Shown: positions 34,561-46,330, counted from the first letter of the stretch. The stretch is DNA of 64,000 nt from Paracentrotus lividus (GCA_940671915.1 CALNVZ010003426.1:11340342-11404341); one strand, 5' to 3'. The notes: a model not told the origin generated them from the letters alone. Numbers and translations: made by a program.

Positions 34561-35068
34561 GAAGATGTGTCACAATCAAGCTTAGAATAGAAGTTACTTC
34601 GCTCGAACAGCAGCCGTGATTTGGTCCAGTTCTTTTTCTTTTCATTAAAGAAATACTAAATTCTTTGACAAGACAATAATATTAGATCAAATATCACTTT
34701 CTATGGAAAGGGGTCAACCATCTCCCACTCGAGGTCGAATATTTTCCCCCTTAACCACTAATGAAAATCAAATCTTATATCTATTACTGAATGCAGTACA
34801 TGCATTCTCATAGGGCTTGTGCAGGGCTTGTGCTTCTACACATTTAGCGTCGAAAGAAGAGGAAAAAAATCCCATGAAATCCCATGAAAACATTAATCTT
34901 GCACATGATGGGTCAGACATAGTTTAGAAATGAAGAAGGATGAAATTTGGAAAATACTACAGACTTTTTATTTTCTTCAATGTGTACTTCGGCGCAAAGT
35001 TGGAACAAAAGAATGAAAATTTATAATGAGTATTTAGCAACTTAGCGACAAATTACCGTGTAACTTAA

Positions 35069-35530
35069 CGGGATGCAGTAACATTGAATGATATTCAAAT
35101 CACATTTATTCGATTTAGCTTATTTTGCCAACATAATTATAAACACTTAGATCAGTCTGGTATCTCTGCAAAATTGCAAGCTTATTGCTTGCTTTACCTT
35201 TGAGATATCAATGATTTCATACTCAAAATTTATAAACCAACACCGGATGGTTTATAAAACCATGTGCTTTTTCAACATACGCTTTCCTTATGTTGTAGCA
35301 AAAGTCCCCCGTTCTTAGCCGGCCTGGTAGGCCTCTCAGCATGAGGGTACTAGGTGTTCGGATGTTATGTAGCTGAGCATTTTTGGTTAAAAGGCTGTTT
35401 AAGGTAGTAAATGAAATTCATTTGATCTGAAACTTTCAGTAGTGTTTTGTTTTTACTGTTGAAAGCAATATATTATTATTATCTTGTATAATTGCTCTTG
35501 GTGTTTGGAAGCTTTCTTATCCTTTAAAGG
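35069..35530 (+). mobile_element. MITE family I, copy 1, about 460 bp
   Basis: It matches 60113-60578 along its length and 52697-53683 in inverted, interrupted form. The ends CGGGATGCAGTAACATTGAA and CCTTTAAAGGGAT are consistent with an AAAGGGA..AGTAAC-type terminal inverted repeat. Internal marks are CAGTCTGGTATCTCT, GAGATATCAATGATTT, GGTTTATAAA and GATCTGAAACTTTCAGT. Non-coding. Confidence 0.75.
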
Positions 35531-35579
35531 GATAAAAAAAGAAAAAACCGTAAACATCTCCAAATCCCGTTTTAGGTCA

Positions 35580-35900
35580 ATCCCGACGGGCTCCGCGGGA
35601 GTTCGAGTAATGGAAAAGTACTGGGGACAATCTCAGTCATATTAAAAGAGAACGCAAGGGGTGGCCAGATCAAATATTTGTCAAGTAATTTTGTCTTAAG
35701 CTTATAAGTTGAGGGGGAGAATGTTCTCCGGGGTAGTTATGCTTCTAGGGTAATTATCATGAGCTGGGGGGGTAGGGGGTTCTTTCTCGAGAGTTTGTCC
35801 TCGGTGACAGTAACAGCCGGGGAAAATGTCCTCCGGGAAGTTGTCTCCAGGAAGTTGTTCCCCGGATGAGGTTGCCTTTGTGGACCTGTCCTTCGAGGAT
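35580..35900. repeat. GGACAACTTCCCGG-type degenerate repeats, right cluster
   Basis: GGGAGAATGTTCTCCGGGG, AAAATGTCCTCCGGGAAG, TTGTCTCCAGGAAG and TTGTTCCCCGG are variants of the same motif as at 34440-34560. The 107-codon minus-strand frame 35737-36060 is made of these repeats and is not credible as a gene. The two clusters flank MITE family I copy 1. Confidence 0.5.
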
Positions 35901-36060
35901 TTTTTGTGCCTCCGGAGGAGTTTTCAGATGTGGAGTGAATTATCCTGATCACGGTCAAAGGAATAATCAAACAACTCAGATGCCATCGGATTCGAGGTCG
36001 CTTGCTGGAACATGATATGCCAGCAGTTGATTGCAAATAGATCGTAATCCCCTCAAACAC

Positions 36061-36630
36061 GAAAGCGCCGCCTCACTGGTCCAATGTTACTTATTAGCAT
36101 AAGATTCTTTGTAGTGGGCGATGTTCAATAAGAAGCAGAAGAACAACAGTTTTACCCCTCTCCCAAGCACACAACTCTAACGAGTTTGTATTATAAAGAC
36201 AATAAAATGAGTGACATACCCCGGTAACTGACATGTCATTGTTGTTGTGTCAGGTGCTTTTCCGACTCTTTGCCGAAACATCGAATTAGATTCTTAACTT
36301 CGGCCCCATCTGAAGTGTCTCCATTGCCAGGGTACATGGTGTCTGCCACGACAGGCTTTGCAAAACGGTCGCCGATACTCGTAGACGACGAACTAACAAT
36401 AAAAAAAGATGCAAAACTGTTTCTTATTTCAAAACCTTGTATTAAAGCCAATATGAATCAGCAGCCTACACCTCTCAGGTCCTCGGGCTCTGCCAGGATC
36501 CTTACGGACAATGCGTTTTTGTCGTATTACCAACGGCAGATTGAAGTAGTATTGTCAATGTATATTATTATATACATTTACACATAATATAGTAATTATG
36601 ACTAATAAAATATATACTTGTATTGTCGAC
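36061..36630. other. No confirmed feature
   Basis: The minus-strand frame 36236-36451 could be a terminal exon: there is an acceptor-like TTTTTTATTGTTAG and a reading ending GKESEKHLTQQQ. I cannot link it to any family. The rest is AT-rich. Confidence 0.3.
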
Positions 36631-36634
36631 AATT

Positions 36635-36905
36635 ATGCATTTCGTATAAAATAATAATATAATCAGTTGCGGATTTATAATAGCACCTAATATAAACATT
36701 TTTCATCCTAAGCGCTTTACAATATTATTACCCGATACGGCCGATACGGATGCTTGTAAGTCTTTCTGACACCTGTCCAAATCCACTAGGTATCATTCTC
36801 GAATCATGGCAGCATTAGGCGCACTCGTTCCATTCTACGGGTACCATTTTATTGCACCCTGGGTGGGAGGAGCATTTGTAGAACAAACGCCAAATTATTT
36901 GATCG
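36635..36905 (-). repeat. SINE-like retroelement remnant
   Basis: TAATATTGTAAAGCGCTTAG on the minus strand, an ATT-rich stretch at one end and a GGGTACCATTTTATTGCACC block at the other resemble an old dispersed retroelement seen widely in invertebrates. The family name is not certain. Confidence 0.4.
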
Positions 36906-36997
36906 GTGAATAAATAATAATTAATGCCTTAGCAAACAATCACTTAAGTTAACATAATAACCAAGGATTTAAAAAACATTTTATAATCTGTGTCTAA

Positions 36998-37215
36998 ATG
37001 ATAATTATTTTCAGTAAGAATTATTTATATTTTTCTATTTTTTTATTTTTTGGTATTATTTACTTTTATTATTTTAATATTTATTATTTATTAGTTTTTT
37101 TTTTTTTATTTATTTATTTATTTATTTTTTATTTATTTTATTTATTTATTTTTATTTTTTTTTTTTATTTATTTATTTATTTTATTATTTATTTATTTTT
37201 ATTTATTTTTTTGGG
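36998..37215. repeat. TTTA/TTAT low-complexity tract
   Basis: Runs of (ATTT)n and poly-T ending in a G run. The 84-codon frame over it (Phe, Ile, Leu and Tyr only) is an artefact. Confidence 0.92.
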
Positions 37216-37366
37216 GGGACAGGAAGGCTTATGTGCCGACAGTGTTTCGTAGTAAAATCTTTTTTGTTTTTTCTGTAACTCCTATGGCGTTTCCATGGTT
37301 AGAGTATTTCTTATTTTGTATTGTTTATACTGAGACGTATTGTTCTTTGTAATTTTCTTTGCCTAA

Positions 37367-37396
37367 TATATAATAATAATAATAATAATAATAATG

Positions 37397-37431
<35 letters not shown>
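37367..37431. repeat. (TAA)n microsatellite
   Basis: About 20 TAA units with one TGA interruption. Confidence 0.95.
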
Positions 37432-37432
<1 letters not shown>

Positions 37433-37569
37433 GATGTGAAATCACATGAATGAACAATCTAGTTCAGCCGAAAATTGGAGACAGATGCATGGACGTGATT
37501 ATGGGCATTTTAAAGGAATATCCCATTAATGCAGCTTCACACAAAATCTATGGTCTAACCAAACACATC

Positions 37570-38700
37570 ATCATGATCATAATATCATTTTAGCAGACAT
37601 GCTAAAAGTTACACTCAAAATAAAGAATAAATGTTATACATTACCGAAAGTAAATAAACACACGAAATAAATGACATGTTTTGTTGCGTTAAATGCTAAT
37701 GCCATCGCGTATCCTTCACAGAGAGCTGATTAGAATGTAAGTTGAAAGAAGTGATGATGACAAATACGGTAGTCGTAATGTAATCTCTAATATCAGCAAC
37801 ATCTAATCACAGCAATCCAAAATGACACCCCATACACAATCTTCTATAAATCCTTAATAATTAAGGAATAACAGACAAAAGTGAAGTACATTGTGGTAGC
37901 TAGGCAACAAGAAAAACAATAGGTGCGATGAGAAGGCAATGTGATGGGGTATTCTTTATGGAAAAAGTAAATCATTTAACTTGAAAAAATTCTGCCCACG
38001 ATCTCCATTATATGTTAGTATCTGAAAACACCCCTGACATACCAGAAAGACGACGATCGACAAAATAACATGATATTTCACCCGTCCATAGCAAATACTG
38101 CGTGGAATATCCATTGATTTAAATTCAATCTGTAAGTGTGGCTGGGTATTACAAGTTCATTAATTTTGATTTAGTAAAAGGTTATCAAGGATGATTAAAA
38201 AGAGCACGACCTTTTTAGCTATATAGTTGGTGGAGCGAAACCTAAATATATTCATCGACAGAGCAATTAAGTGTACTTCCGATAATTGAATGATATATTT
38301 TGTATTTGTTGGTGATTTATTTCCCTCTTATTCAAATATTTTGTGGTGAGGGACTCATATACAAGCTAAATGTATGTCGACAACATAGAAATGTTTATTC
38401 ACAAACGCCTTCACCTCTCTCACATTCAGACACACCCACACATCAACCCTCGTATCACCTCTCACCCACCGCCGTCATATACCTTAAATTTACTTTATCT
38501 ATTTTATATTTCTGAGGTTATGATGCGAATTTTCGGATAACAATAAAGAGAATAGAAATACGTTTCACGCCTACCCCCAACTTTTATTCTCTTCCTCCTT
38601 CTTTTCCCATTGCTACATCGTTGGTTGAATACCATCTTTTCTCTCTTTCTCTCTCTCTTTCTCTTTCGTTATTCTCCCTGCAAACGTGTAATTTGTCTGT
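37570..38700 (+). repeat. Dispersed repeat X, copy 2
   Basis: Reverse-complement partner of 11565-12460; order of shared blocks is preserved from CATGTTTTGTTGC near 37676 to CACGCCTACCC near 38567. A CT tract (38640-38670) lies near its end. No coding sequence recognised; the 71-codon frame 38300-38515 lies within it. Confidence 0.7.
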
Positions 38701-38784
38701 ATTTTAATTACACATTTTTGTGTTGACATGCTTGATATTAAATGTGTTGGAGGGAGTTACACAGTATGTAACTATATTTACCTG

Positions 38785-39225
38785 ACAGGATTATAATTGC
38801 ATATTTCATTCGTGACGAGAGTGTAGTCGACCATTTTATTGTACATTCTGAGAGGAAAGGAAAGACTTGTCTGATTTTGTCTGACGAAAAAAAAAAACAC
38901 ATTTGCACATGGGGTTATCAGTAAATGGAATAAAAATAGACATGTTTCATATTTCTCTAAAACTGTTTACAGGTTTCGTTTGTATGGTACCATTACAAAG
39001 GCAATAATAATAATTAAAAAAAACACCCCCCCCCCCCACAAAAAAAAGAGGTCGAGATTAATTAGCAGAAAATGTAAGAAAATGAAAAAATTCAAATGCT
39101 GCAGTAAACAATATAATTTATTTACTAAAAGAAATTGGCTATCTATTTACTTGATAATTTAGTGGAATTAATTAGCACTAAAAATGTCTTTACAATACAG
39201 GACTAGATTCAATTCGTTTCCTTGG
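38785..39225 (+). mobile_element. Element Q, copy 3, internally deleted
   Basis: It begins CATATTTCATTCGTG as at 15965, then jumps to the CCATTACAAAGGCAA block seen at 4762, and ends with the CTTTACAATACAGGAC and TTTCCTTGG blocks seen at 8735 and 18340. It shows the uninterrupted sequence at the site where the LINE entered copy 1. Confidence 0.55.
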
Positions 39226-39249
39226 ACAATCGTCAGACGGAGTGACTCT

Positions 39250-40010
39250 GATGGTTGTGTGGTGTGGTCGTTCTGTCTCATGGTTTGGTGGATTTCTTTC
39301 TGGGCGTGGTCGCATTGTTTGGTGCCTGCACTTCGATACTAGCTATGTTCTTTTGATAAGTGATTGCTAATGCGGCGGTCACAACTCGCCGTACCATCGA
39401 CGTGCAACTCCCTACGATGGATTTCGTAGAAAGTTCGTGCAGCGGAGGTACCTTGCAGGTGCAGGGCATGTACGACATGCAGGAAGTTTTTACAATTCCC
39501 TACTACAGAAACGTAGGAATCGCAGAAGTTGACCCAGGACCTGTGCTTACATTGTACATGCAACGCAGGCTACGTTGTTGACACGTGCCCCGTAGCCTAC
39601 GACAAGTGGTGACCGCAGCATTATTGGTGATGATGGAGTACTTTTCCTCAGGGAAAAGGTTGCACTTGCCGCTACTTCTTGGATTTAGATAAGATTTGTC
39701 TTGGATGTTCCATTTAATTTTTGTTTTAATTTCTACTAGTTTCCAATTAATGTATTTTGGGAGTTGGGTCTCGTTTTTGTATTTCTCGTGTTTAATTGAT
39801 TTTGTATGGTTTCGGCAGCGATATTTGAAGGTACCACCTGCAAGACCATAATGATATTTCTCCTTATTTTCGTTCTGGACAGTTGCTTTATACACAAGGG
39901 CTGTTTCCGTGCATTTCCCTCCCTGCGGACATTTGTTCTTCTGGTGACAGTTAAATTTGGGTTTGGTTTGATCTGTGTCACGTGACTTGGATTTCCTGAT
40001 AACTTTCTAG
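39250..40010 (-). mobile_element. Penelope-like element fragment with GIY-YIG domain
   Basis: The minus-strand sequence shows the C-terminal region of a Penelope-type retroelement. A Cys/His linker (NCHQKN, CP-GG) is followed by a GIY-YIG-like endonuclease region with YKATVQNENKEKYHYGL, GGTFKYRCRNHTKSI, YKNETQLPKYI and CNL..EKYSII. A SKCRHQ-type tail lies beyond an inserted MITE. The reverse-transcriptase part is not seen. Old and broken; the MITE at 39375-39616 sits inside it. Confidence 0.75.
39375..39616. mobile_element. MITE family H, copy 1
   Basis: GCGGTCACAACTCG at the left faces GTGGTGACCGC at the right. The interior (ACGTGCAACTCCCTACGATG, GGAAGTTTTT.CAATTCCCTACTACAGAAACG) matches 53685-53909 in inverted orientation. 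It interrupts the Penelope fragment. Confidence 0.8.
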
Positions 40011-40019
40011 TTATGGGAT

Positions 40020-40263
40020 TTTATGATGGCATCCATGTTCGTTGTACAGCTCTGGCTCACCTTTACCGTTATTTGGTCGAGCTTATGTCCTTTGAGGGAA
40101 ATGCTTGCCAACGAGTTTTAAAAAGTCTACCGGCTACGTTGGTATTCACGACAGCAGTAAGGTGGGTTGAACCATATGTGATGTTACTATTTATATTCTT
40201 TCTTTTAGTTCTTTCTCACACTTCCCCCGGTTTGCTGTATTCTAGGGGCTTGTCATAACCGCT
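40020..40263. other. No recognised feature
   Basis: An open frame of 81 codons (40013-40258, plus strand) is not recognised; no splice or coding support. Confidence 0.35.
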
Positions 40264-40395
40264 GTTTGCTTTAGAATGGTGGGGGACGTAGAGGATGGAC
40301 GTAGAGGGGGCTGTTGTTTGGCTTTAAGGTATATATGAAACCCAACAACGTCCACATGGGTTCCAACCATCCCCCACTGATACTAAAGCAAATAC
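40264..40395. repeat. Small foldback element, about 130 bp
   Basis: TTTGCTTTAGAATGGTGGGG is inverted at the other end as CCCCCACTGATACTAAAGCAAA, with ACGTAGAGG and AACGTCCAC words between. Confidence 0.55.
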
Positions 40396-40479
40396 CCGTA
40401 GTAGTTGGCAAGCGGATATCTACATTTGTCTTCAAACGAAGCTATCTTTCATGAGGCAGCCCCCAGTATACAATAACGC

Positions 40480-40760
40480 CCTGAAAAAAAAGTTTTATGA
40501 GTCTTCTCATAAAATTATCATTCAACTCCAAAGGAATGTAGAAATTTGAAACCCATCTTCTGAAGAGTATAAATAATTTTGGGGCAGTGACAAATGTAAA
40601 TGACGGCCCATAACTGCCGAGAATGACAGAACTTTAGAGATTTAGTGCACAGGTTATTACATTACCTTGCATTTGAAATGAATATTAATTAAATTTTTAA
40701 TCTAATATCGATTTTTTAAATTTTATTTTTTCAAAGTGTATAAATCATTTTTGTGACACT
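40480..40760. mobile_element. One arm of the 22446-24130 Tc1 family
   Basis: It matches the right arm of the Tc1 element: AAACCCATCTTCTGA, AATAATTTTGGG, CGAGAATGACAGAAC, TCTAATATCGATTT and TTTTTCAAAGTGTA, ending TTTTTGTGACACT. The other arm and the transposase are absent. Confidence 0.75.
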
Positions 40761-41339
40761 TTCGATCCCTTGAATGATTTGGATGCCTAAACAGTGGAAA
40801 TTAGCACAAAAACAATGCAATTTCTAACATTTCAGTTAGTAGCACAAAAAAAAACCCACGTGTCGTGACATATTATTTTTCCTATTTGATTTCACAACGC
40901 ACCCCTAGTACGCGACCTGGAATGAATAAATCATAAAACAGATCTGCAACAGCCTTCTGTACCAAAATGTAATAATTACATTGTTAAACTGGTTTGATAC
41001 AAATTTTCTGTAGGGGAGACCGGGGACAATTGTAACAGTTCCAAATTTTACCTATCAACTTTATTAAAGCCAAATACTTGCTTAAAATTATAAAATAAAA
41101 TGAAATATGCATATATTAGCTTGACATATGAATAGGTTTGGGCTAAGTACAACAAGTTATTTTGAAGCCATTACCATTTCAAAACAAGTGGTCGAGTGTT
41201 ACAATTGCCCCGTGTCCAGGGGCAATTGTAACAGACGTACGGGGCAACTGTAACACATGAAATTATCAAAGCTATGCACTTGACAGATCCAAGATTTAAA
41301 CATCATTAACCACATAAGCTAATTATAATAAACATGACA

Positions 41340-41975
41340 ATGCTTGACTCATTTATATTATGTTTTCCACTTGTTATATGGGGCAAAAGTTATGATCTTT
41401 TTTTTTTTTTCTTTCTTTTTTAAGGTTGTTGGGGCTTCACCCTTTAAAGCTAATCTAGTGTTGTAGTCATGAGATTGAATCTTGAAAGAAACTCTCTCAA
41501 AGTGATTGGAAAGGTTGATAACAATGCATCTAAGAATTATTTAATGATGTGAGGTTTTGGAATGTAGAAAATTATGAGAAATTTACCAAATTCTTCTAAG
41601 AGTATCATGCACTGCACTCAAAAATACATGTATGGGACTACATGGCCATGTGCTCACATGTGCGGGACCCGCACATTTCAGCTTTTTTGTCATATTATCA
41701 TTATGAGGGCATCTGAAGAGCAATCCTTTTCAGTGGATCTTCCTACAATATAATTCTTCCTAAATACCTCGAAAATAATTTGAAAGCTCACAATTATTTT
41801 CTTGACCAATGGTTCACCTTTCCCACTACACTAGATTCCCTTTAACTGTAGAACTATGAGACAATGCTTGACTCATTTATATTATGTTTTCCACTTGTTA
41901 TATGGGGCAAAAGTTATGATCTTTTTATTTTTTATTTTTTTTATTTTTTAAGGTTGTTGGGGCTTCACCCTTTAA
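41340..41975 (+). repeat. Direct repeat of about 105-110 bp, 520 bp apart
   Basis: 41340-41450 and 41862-41975 are nearly identical from AATGCTTGACTCATTTATAT to TGGGGCTTCACCCTTTAA. They differ only in the T-rich stretch in the middle. Such a recent copy inside an old element is notable. Confidence 0.85.
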
Positions 41976-42308
41976 CTGGAGAACTATAGAACCTTCATCA
42001 ATTCATATTTTGGTTCCTTATCTACTTTGTACCTACCCAATATATCTGTAAACTGACAACTGTGGTATAACACTTTATATTAGGCCTATGCCTTTTGACT
42101 TTAACACATTCTTTTACAAATAAAGTGATACATTTCTGATAAGAAGTAAAAAAAAAATGACAGCTTTTTTTTTTTTTTTTGTAAAATCAATCTTAAAAAT
42201 TTACGCCACTTTTTTTTTCTGGCAAAATCAATATTTCTTTGACCTGTTAACAAAACGCATTGGACGTATATTTTCAGGTATCATATTGAAAATATATCTT
42301 AATCTTTT

Positions 42309-42656
42309 ATGGGGGCTCCCATCTTTCAACACACGCAGGACACAACCAAGCATACTACAACTACGAAGATACGCCACCGTCCAATTCTGGTTAAGTTCAC
42401 CAGTTATAGGAATCGCCATGCCCTCATTGCCAACAGGAAAACCTTAAAAGATAGTGGGGTTAGCATTTCAGAGGATCTGATCCCACAAAAGCTAGACCTA
42501 CTCCGCAAAACCTACAAATCACCGAATGTTCTGCAAGCATGGTCAAGCGACGGTAGGATCATCGCCTTACTTAGTGCTACAAACGGAAAGAAAATAACGA
42601 AACTGATATCGACAGAAGCTGACCTCAAGAACATTCCTGAGATTAAGAAAACATAG
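42309..42656 (+). pseudogene. LINE ORF1 C-terminal part
   Basis: A 115-codon frame containing RHRPILVKFTSYRNR, then NRKTLKDSGVSISEDL and a W..DGRI.AL block. This is the C-terminal RNA-binding domain pattern of LINE ORF1 (gag-like) proteins. The N-terminal part upstream is missing or out of frame. It ends in a proper TAG stop about 230 bp before ORF2. Confidence 0.7.
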
Positions 42657-42886
42657 AGACTTTATCAGAGTGAGTGAATCATGGATTGTGCAATATAAAC
42701 ATACAAATTAACATTTATTATCATGTCCAAAATCTCATGTCATTGGTATTATATTGCACAATTGTATATTATATACTTGATTACGCTGATGGTTCCTGAT
42801 TATCTAATGCTTTACATTTAAAAACCCTGTGTTTTTTTTTCTGCATGAATTTGTATTTCTTCTTTGATATGTAGTAAACTTTTGTT

Positions 42887-43850
42887 TTGTGTTCATTCAT
42901 GGATTGTAAATGTATTTTATATAACAGGCAACACCTACAATGTAATATTTGTTTCTTATGCCAAAATGACAGGGATTGTAACTTGATAGAGGATGATGAA
43001 GATGAAAATAGAATATTTTATAACAATCAGTATTACACACCCTCTGAATTTAAAACTACAATTGCAAATTATGATAATTCTTCCACAGTATCTCTGGCAA
43101 ACTTTAACTCCCGTAGTTTGAAACATAACTTTGACTCCTTCAATTATTGTCTTGATTCATTTTCTTACTCTTTATCTTTTATTGGAATCTGCGAAACCTG
43201 GTTTAAACAAGGGGACGAAAATGATTTTAATCTTACACATTACAACCTAATTGCAAATAGCCGTCATGACAAGAGAGGTGGTGGTGTTGGAATATATGTA
43301 AATGATAATTTTAGATACAAAGGAAGGCTAGATTTAGACATTTTCTGTGACAGTATTGAAAGTATATTTATTGAAGTGTATAGCAAAATTATAGACCACC
43401 CAGTCAATCTCTTCAGAGTTTTATAGATAAAATATATGTACCATTGAATACAATTCTACAAGAAAAAAAAGAATGTATATTAATGGGTGATTTTAATGTT
43501 GATTTTTTGAAGATAAATGAAAGTGTAAATGTAACTGAATTCTTTAATAATTTTGTAAACTTTTCATTCTTACCTTATATTCATAACCCAACCAGAATCA
43601 CAGATCAATGTGCATCTACTTTGGATAATATTTTTTATAATTGTTCTGAAAATGTTTTATTGTCTGGTATTATAGAATCTGATGTGAGTGATCACTTAAC
43701 ACCATTTGTAATTTTGAAATCTGACCAACTTATAACAGAATCTGAAGCGGAAATGACCTATATTGACTTGAATGAAGAAAATATACACCTTTTTTTGTCA
43801 GGAATTGGCTTGTGTAAATTGGCAATGTCTGGATCAGTTTGTAAATGCTA
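42887..43850 (+). pseudogene. LINE ORF2, AP endonuclease part
   Basis: FNSRSL, FIGICETWF, GGGVGIYVNDNF, then after a frame change MGDFNVDFL, IHNPTRIT and SDVSDHLTPFVIL appear in order. These are the apurinic endonuclease motifs that nick target DNA in LINE retrotransposition. The frame shifts near 43425 and near 43800. Confidence 0.85.
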
Positions 43851-44580
43851 ATAAAAAATATGATCACTTCTTAAATATATATGTTGAACTATATAAGAAG
43901 TGTCTCCCTCTTAAAACATTTAAAAATAAAAACAAAAATACCAATAATAAACCTTGGGTAACTAAGGATATAGTAAAGCTTAGCAAGAAAAAACATTTAC
44001 TGTATCGTAAATATTTAAGAAACCGCACCCTAGTACGAAAAGAATTCTACAAAAAATGTAGAAATATTTTAAATAACCTTTCTCGAGAAAGTAAACGCAA
44101 ATATTACGACTCAAAATTTGAATCAGTACGTCATGATAAGAAAGGAACATGGAAACTCATTAATTACATTTTAAATAAAACAACTAAGAAAAGGGGAATA
44201 AAAGAAATAGAAAATGATGGTGTGATAATCACAGAGAAACAAGATATTGCCAATTTGTTAAATGAATACTTTAGTACTATTGGAAAAAAAATTAACGAAA
44301 GTGTAAATAATGATATTAACACAGATTCATTAAATCACGACAGGTTTTTACATGGTAATTTTAAGGAATCAATGTTTATGCAATCAATAACAGAGGCTGA
44401 TATATATGATGTTATTTTCAAACTTGATGTAAACAAAAGCCTCGGATATGATGGTGTACATCCTAAGGTATTGAAGAAATCTATTTATTTGATACTCACT
44501 CCTCTAAGCAATATTATAAATGCATCAATTCAACAGGGTATCTTTCCAGACTCATTAAAAATAGCTTATATAACACCATG
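43772..44580 (+). pseudogene. LINE ORF2, RT N-terminal part
   Basis: KPWVTKDIVKLSKKKHLLYR, FYKKCRN and a WKLINYILNK block lead into EADIYDVIFKLDVNKSLGYD and GVHPKVLKKS. It ends at FPDSLKIAYITP, where the RT palm should begin; a TGA follows at once. Confidence 0.85.
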
Positions 44581-44844
44581 ATATTGCCAGATTTGAACTA
44601 TTGTATCATTTTATGGGGAGGCTGTGCTTCCTATTTGTTCAACAAAGTATTTGTTTTACAAAACAAAGTTGTTAGGATAATTACAAACTCATCATATAAT
44701 GCTCATACTGATAAATTATTTGCGAAATTAAATATTCTAAAATTAGAGCACATTTATGAACTATCAGTTACCTCTTTTATGTTTTTGTATATGAAAAATG
44801 CTCTTCCTTCTGTTTTAATAATTGTTGCTCAAACAAAACCATAA
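44578..44844 (+). pseudogene. LINE ORF2, C-terminal part after the RT palm
   Basis: ILPDLNYCIILWGG, LQNKVVRIITNSSYNAHT and LFAKLNILKLEHIYEL are the usual sequence following the RT thumb. Its direct junction to the RT start shows an internal deletion of the palm domain with the YADD motif. Confidence 0.8.
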
Positions 44845-45340
44845 ATACATTACTACTACTAGAACTCCGAAAAAAATATATATTCTACAACCAAATATAA
44901 TTTCTCCAGAACTATTATTAGATATAAGGACAGTTATGTGGAATAATTTATCAGAAAGTCTAAAAACTCCCCTTCTATTTCCTTGAAACGTAATTTTAAA
45001 ATGAAATATTTGAACCTGTAAGTAAACTGCTGCTAAGCTTTTTGTGTTTGTTGTTTGTGTATTTTTGTTTTAAGCCCCCTTCTGTTTTTGTTAGTTTAGA
45101 CATTAGTTTGTTACAGTAGTAAAATGGGATCAGCTTGACAGGCCAATGGCTTTTGCTGATCCTCCATCCGCTGCATTTTTTTTTTTTTTTTTAATCTTTA
45201 TATATTGTAAACTGTTATGTATATAAGTAAAACATGATTGTTTATTCTATATCTATATATTGCTTGTTTATTCAAATACTGTATTGTAAATATGATTTTT
45301 TTAATGATGTGGAAATAAATGAAACTGAACTGAACTCTTT

Positions 45341-45465
45341 TTCTTCTTTTCACTCCATCTTTAGCTTTTTACTTTCCTATCTGCCTTCCCCTCTCTCTTT
45401 CTTCCTCCCCTCCTCTCAATTTCCTCCCTTCCCTCTTCTTTCTTTCTCTCTTTTGATGTGTGTGT
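45341..45465. repeat. Pyrimidine-rich tract
   Basis: CT-rich low complexity (TTCCTCCC, CTTTCTTTCTC) directly after the LINE tail. Confidence 0.85.
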
Positions 45466-45766
45466 TTTTTGTTTTTTTTAGATAAGAAAAAGCAAACCAT
45501 GGGGGGCGGGGTCCTAATCTCTTTCTCATTTATAGGACCTATAAAATAAGCTTTTCGGATTTCATGGCTATCCTGTCAGGTTTCTTTTTTGTTTCATCCA
45601 TGTACACTCGATAAATAAAATAAAATAAATAAAATCAAATTATAGGTTCACAGTTATCTAATATCTAATTCTCAGTTTGAACTCATAGATAAGGTTACTT
45701 TGTAATTGTAAACAAAGCACTTAGTTGACTATATACATTCAAACATGTGAAGTTATGAAGTTTTCA

Positions 45767-46330
45767 GTAAAGTGATATAAATTATCAAAACAACAAGAAT
45801 TAAAAAAAACTCGAGGCTCTGATTACATGAACAATGATAAACAAAACTAGAGGGCACTTTTCGGACAAATCAATATTTCTTGCCTTTCTAACAAAACGTA
45901 TTGGACAGATATGTCAAAGTTATATTTAATTCTCATGTCTGAGCTTATAGATATGGTTACCTTGTTTTGTAAAGCATTATAATTGATAATCAAGTTATGA
46001 AGTTCTGATGCTTGAGCTTATCGACGAGGCTACTCTTTGCTGTTTTTATTTATTTTTCGAGTCTACTCCTATTACAACTTTGGCATTAAAAAGAACCTAT
46101 GTTCACTCTTTCATATTGTTTACTTTTGTTTCTTAGTAAAGTGATATAATTATTAAAAAACAAAAAATAAAAAACTTGAGGCTCTGATTACAATGAACAA
46201 ATGATAAACAAACTAAAGACACCTTTTTTCGGACTAAATCAATATTTCTTGCCTTTTCAACAAAACGTATGGACAGATATGTTCAAGTAATTTCATTCTC
46301 ATATCTGAGCTTATAATAAGCCCTTTTTTC
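45767..46330 (+). repeat. Tandem repeat with about 368-bp period
   Basis: AGTAAAGTGATATAA starts units at about 45767 and 46135. Both contain GAGGCTCTGATTACA, ATCAATATTTCTTGCC, AACAAAACGTAT and TGAGCTTAT. A third partial unit at 42120-42295 (AATCAATATTTCTTTGACC, AACAAAACGCATTGGAC) was cut off by the LINE insertion. Confidence 0.75.

Larger units (their letters stand above)
42300..45340 (+). mobile_element. Jockey/CR1-group LINE, internally deleted
   Basis: A non-LTR retrotransposon of about 3 kb with the tail of ORF1 (42309-42656), an ORF2 with AP endonuclease (42887-43850), the start of RT (43772-44580) and the region after RT (44578-44844). A T-rich 3' stretch and a short ACTGA repeat end it at about 45336. 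The catalytic RT palm is missing: the reading goes from LKIAYITP directly to LPDLNYCIILWGG. It lies inside the 6-kb family P element and interrupts its tandem repeat. Confidence 0.85.

Noticed and set aside
35737-36060. 107-codon minus-strand frame
   Set aside because: Composed largely of degenerate GGACAACTTCCCGG-type repeats; no domain, no splice support.
36236-36451. Possible terminal exon on the minus strand
   Set aside because: An acceptor-like sequence and a stop are present, but the peptide is not recognised and there is no linked exon; kept only as a note.
36998-37252. 84-codon open frame
   Set aside because: Translation of a TTTA low-complexity tract; composition is only Phe, Ile, Leu, Tyr and similar residues.
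39278-39581. Overlapping open frames on both strands
   Set aside because: They result from the palindromic MITE family H; similar frames appear in its other copy at 53603-53906.
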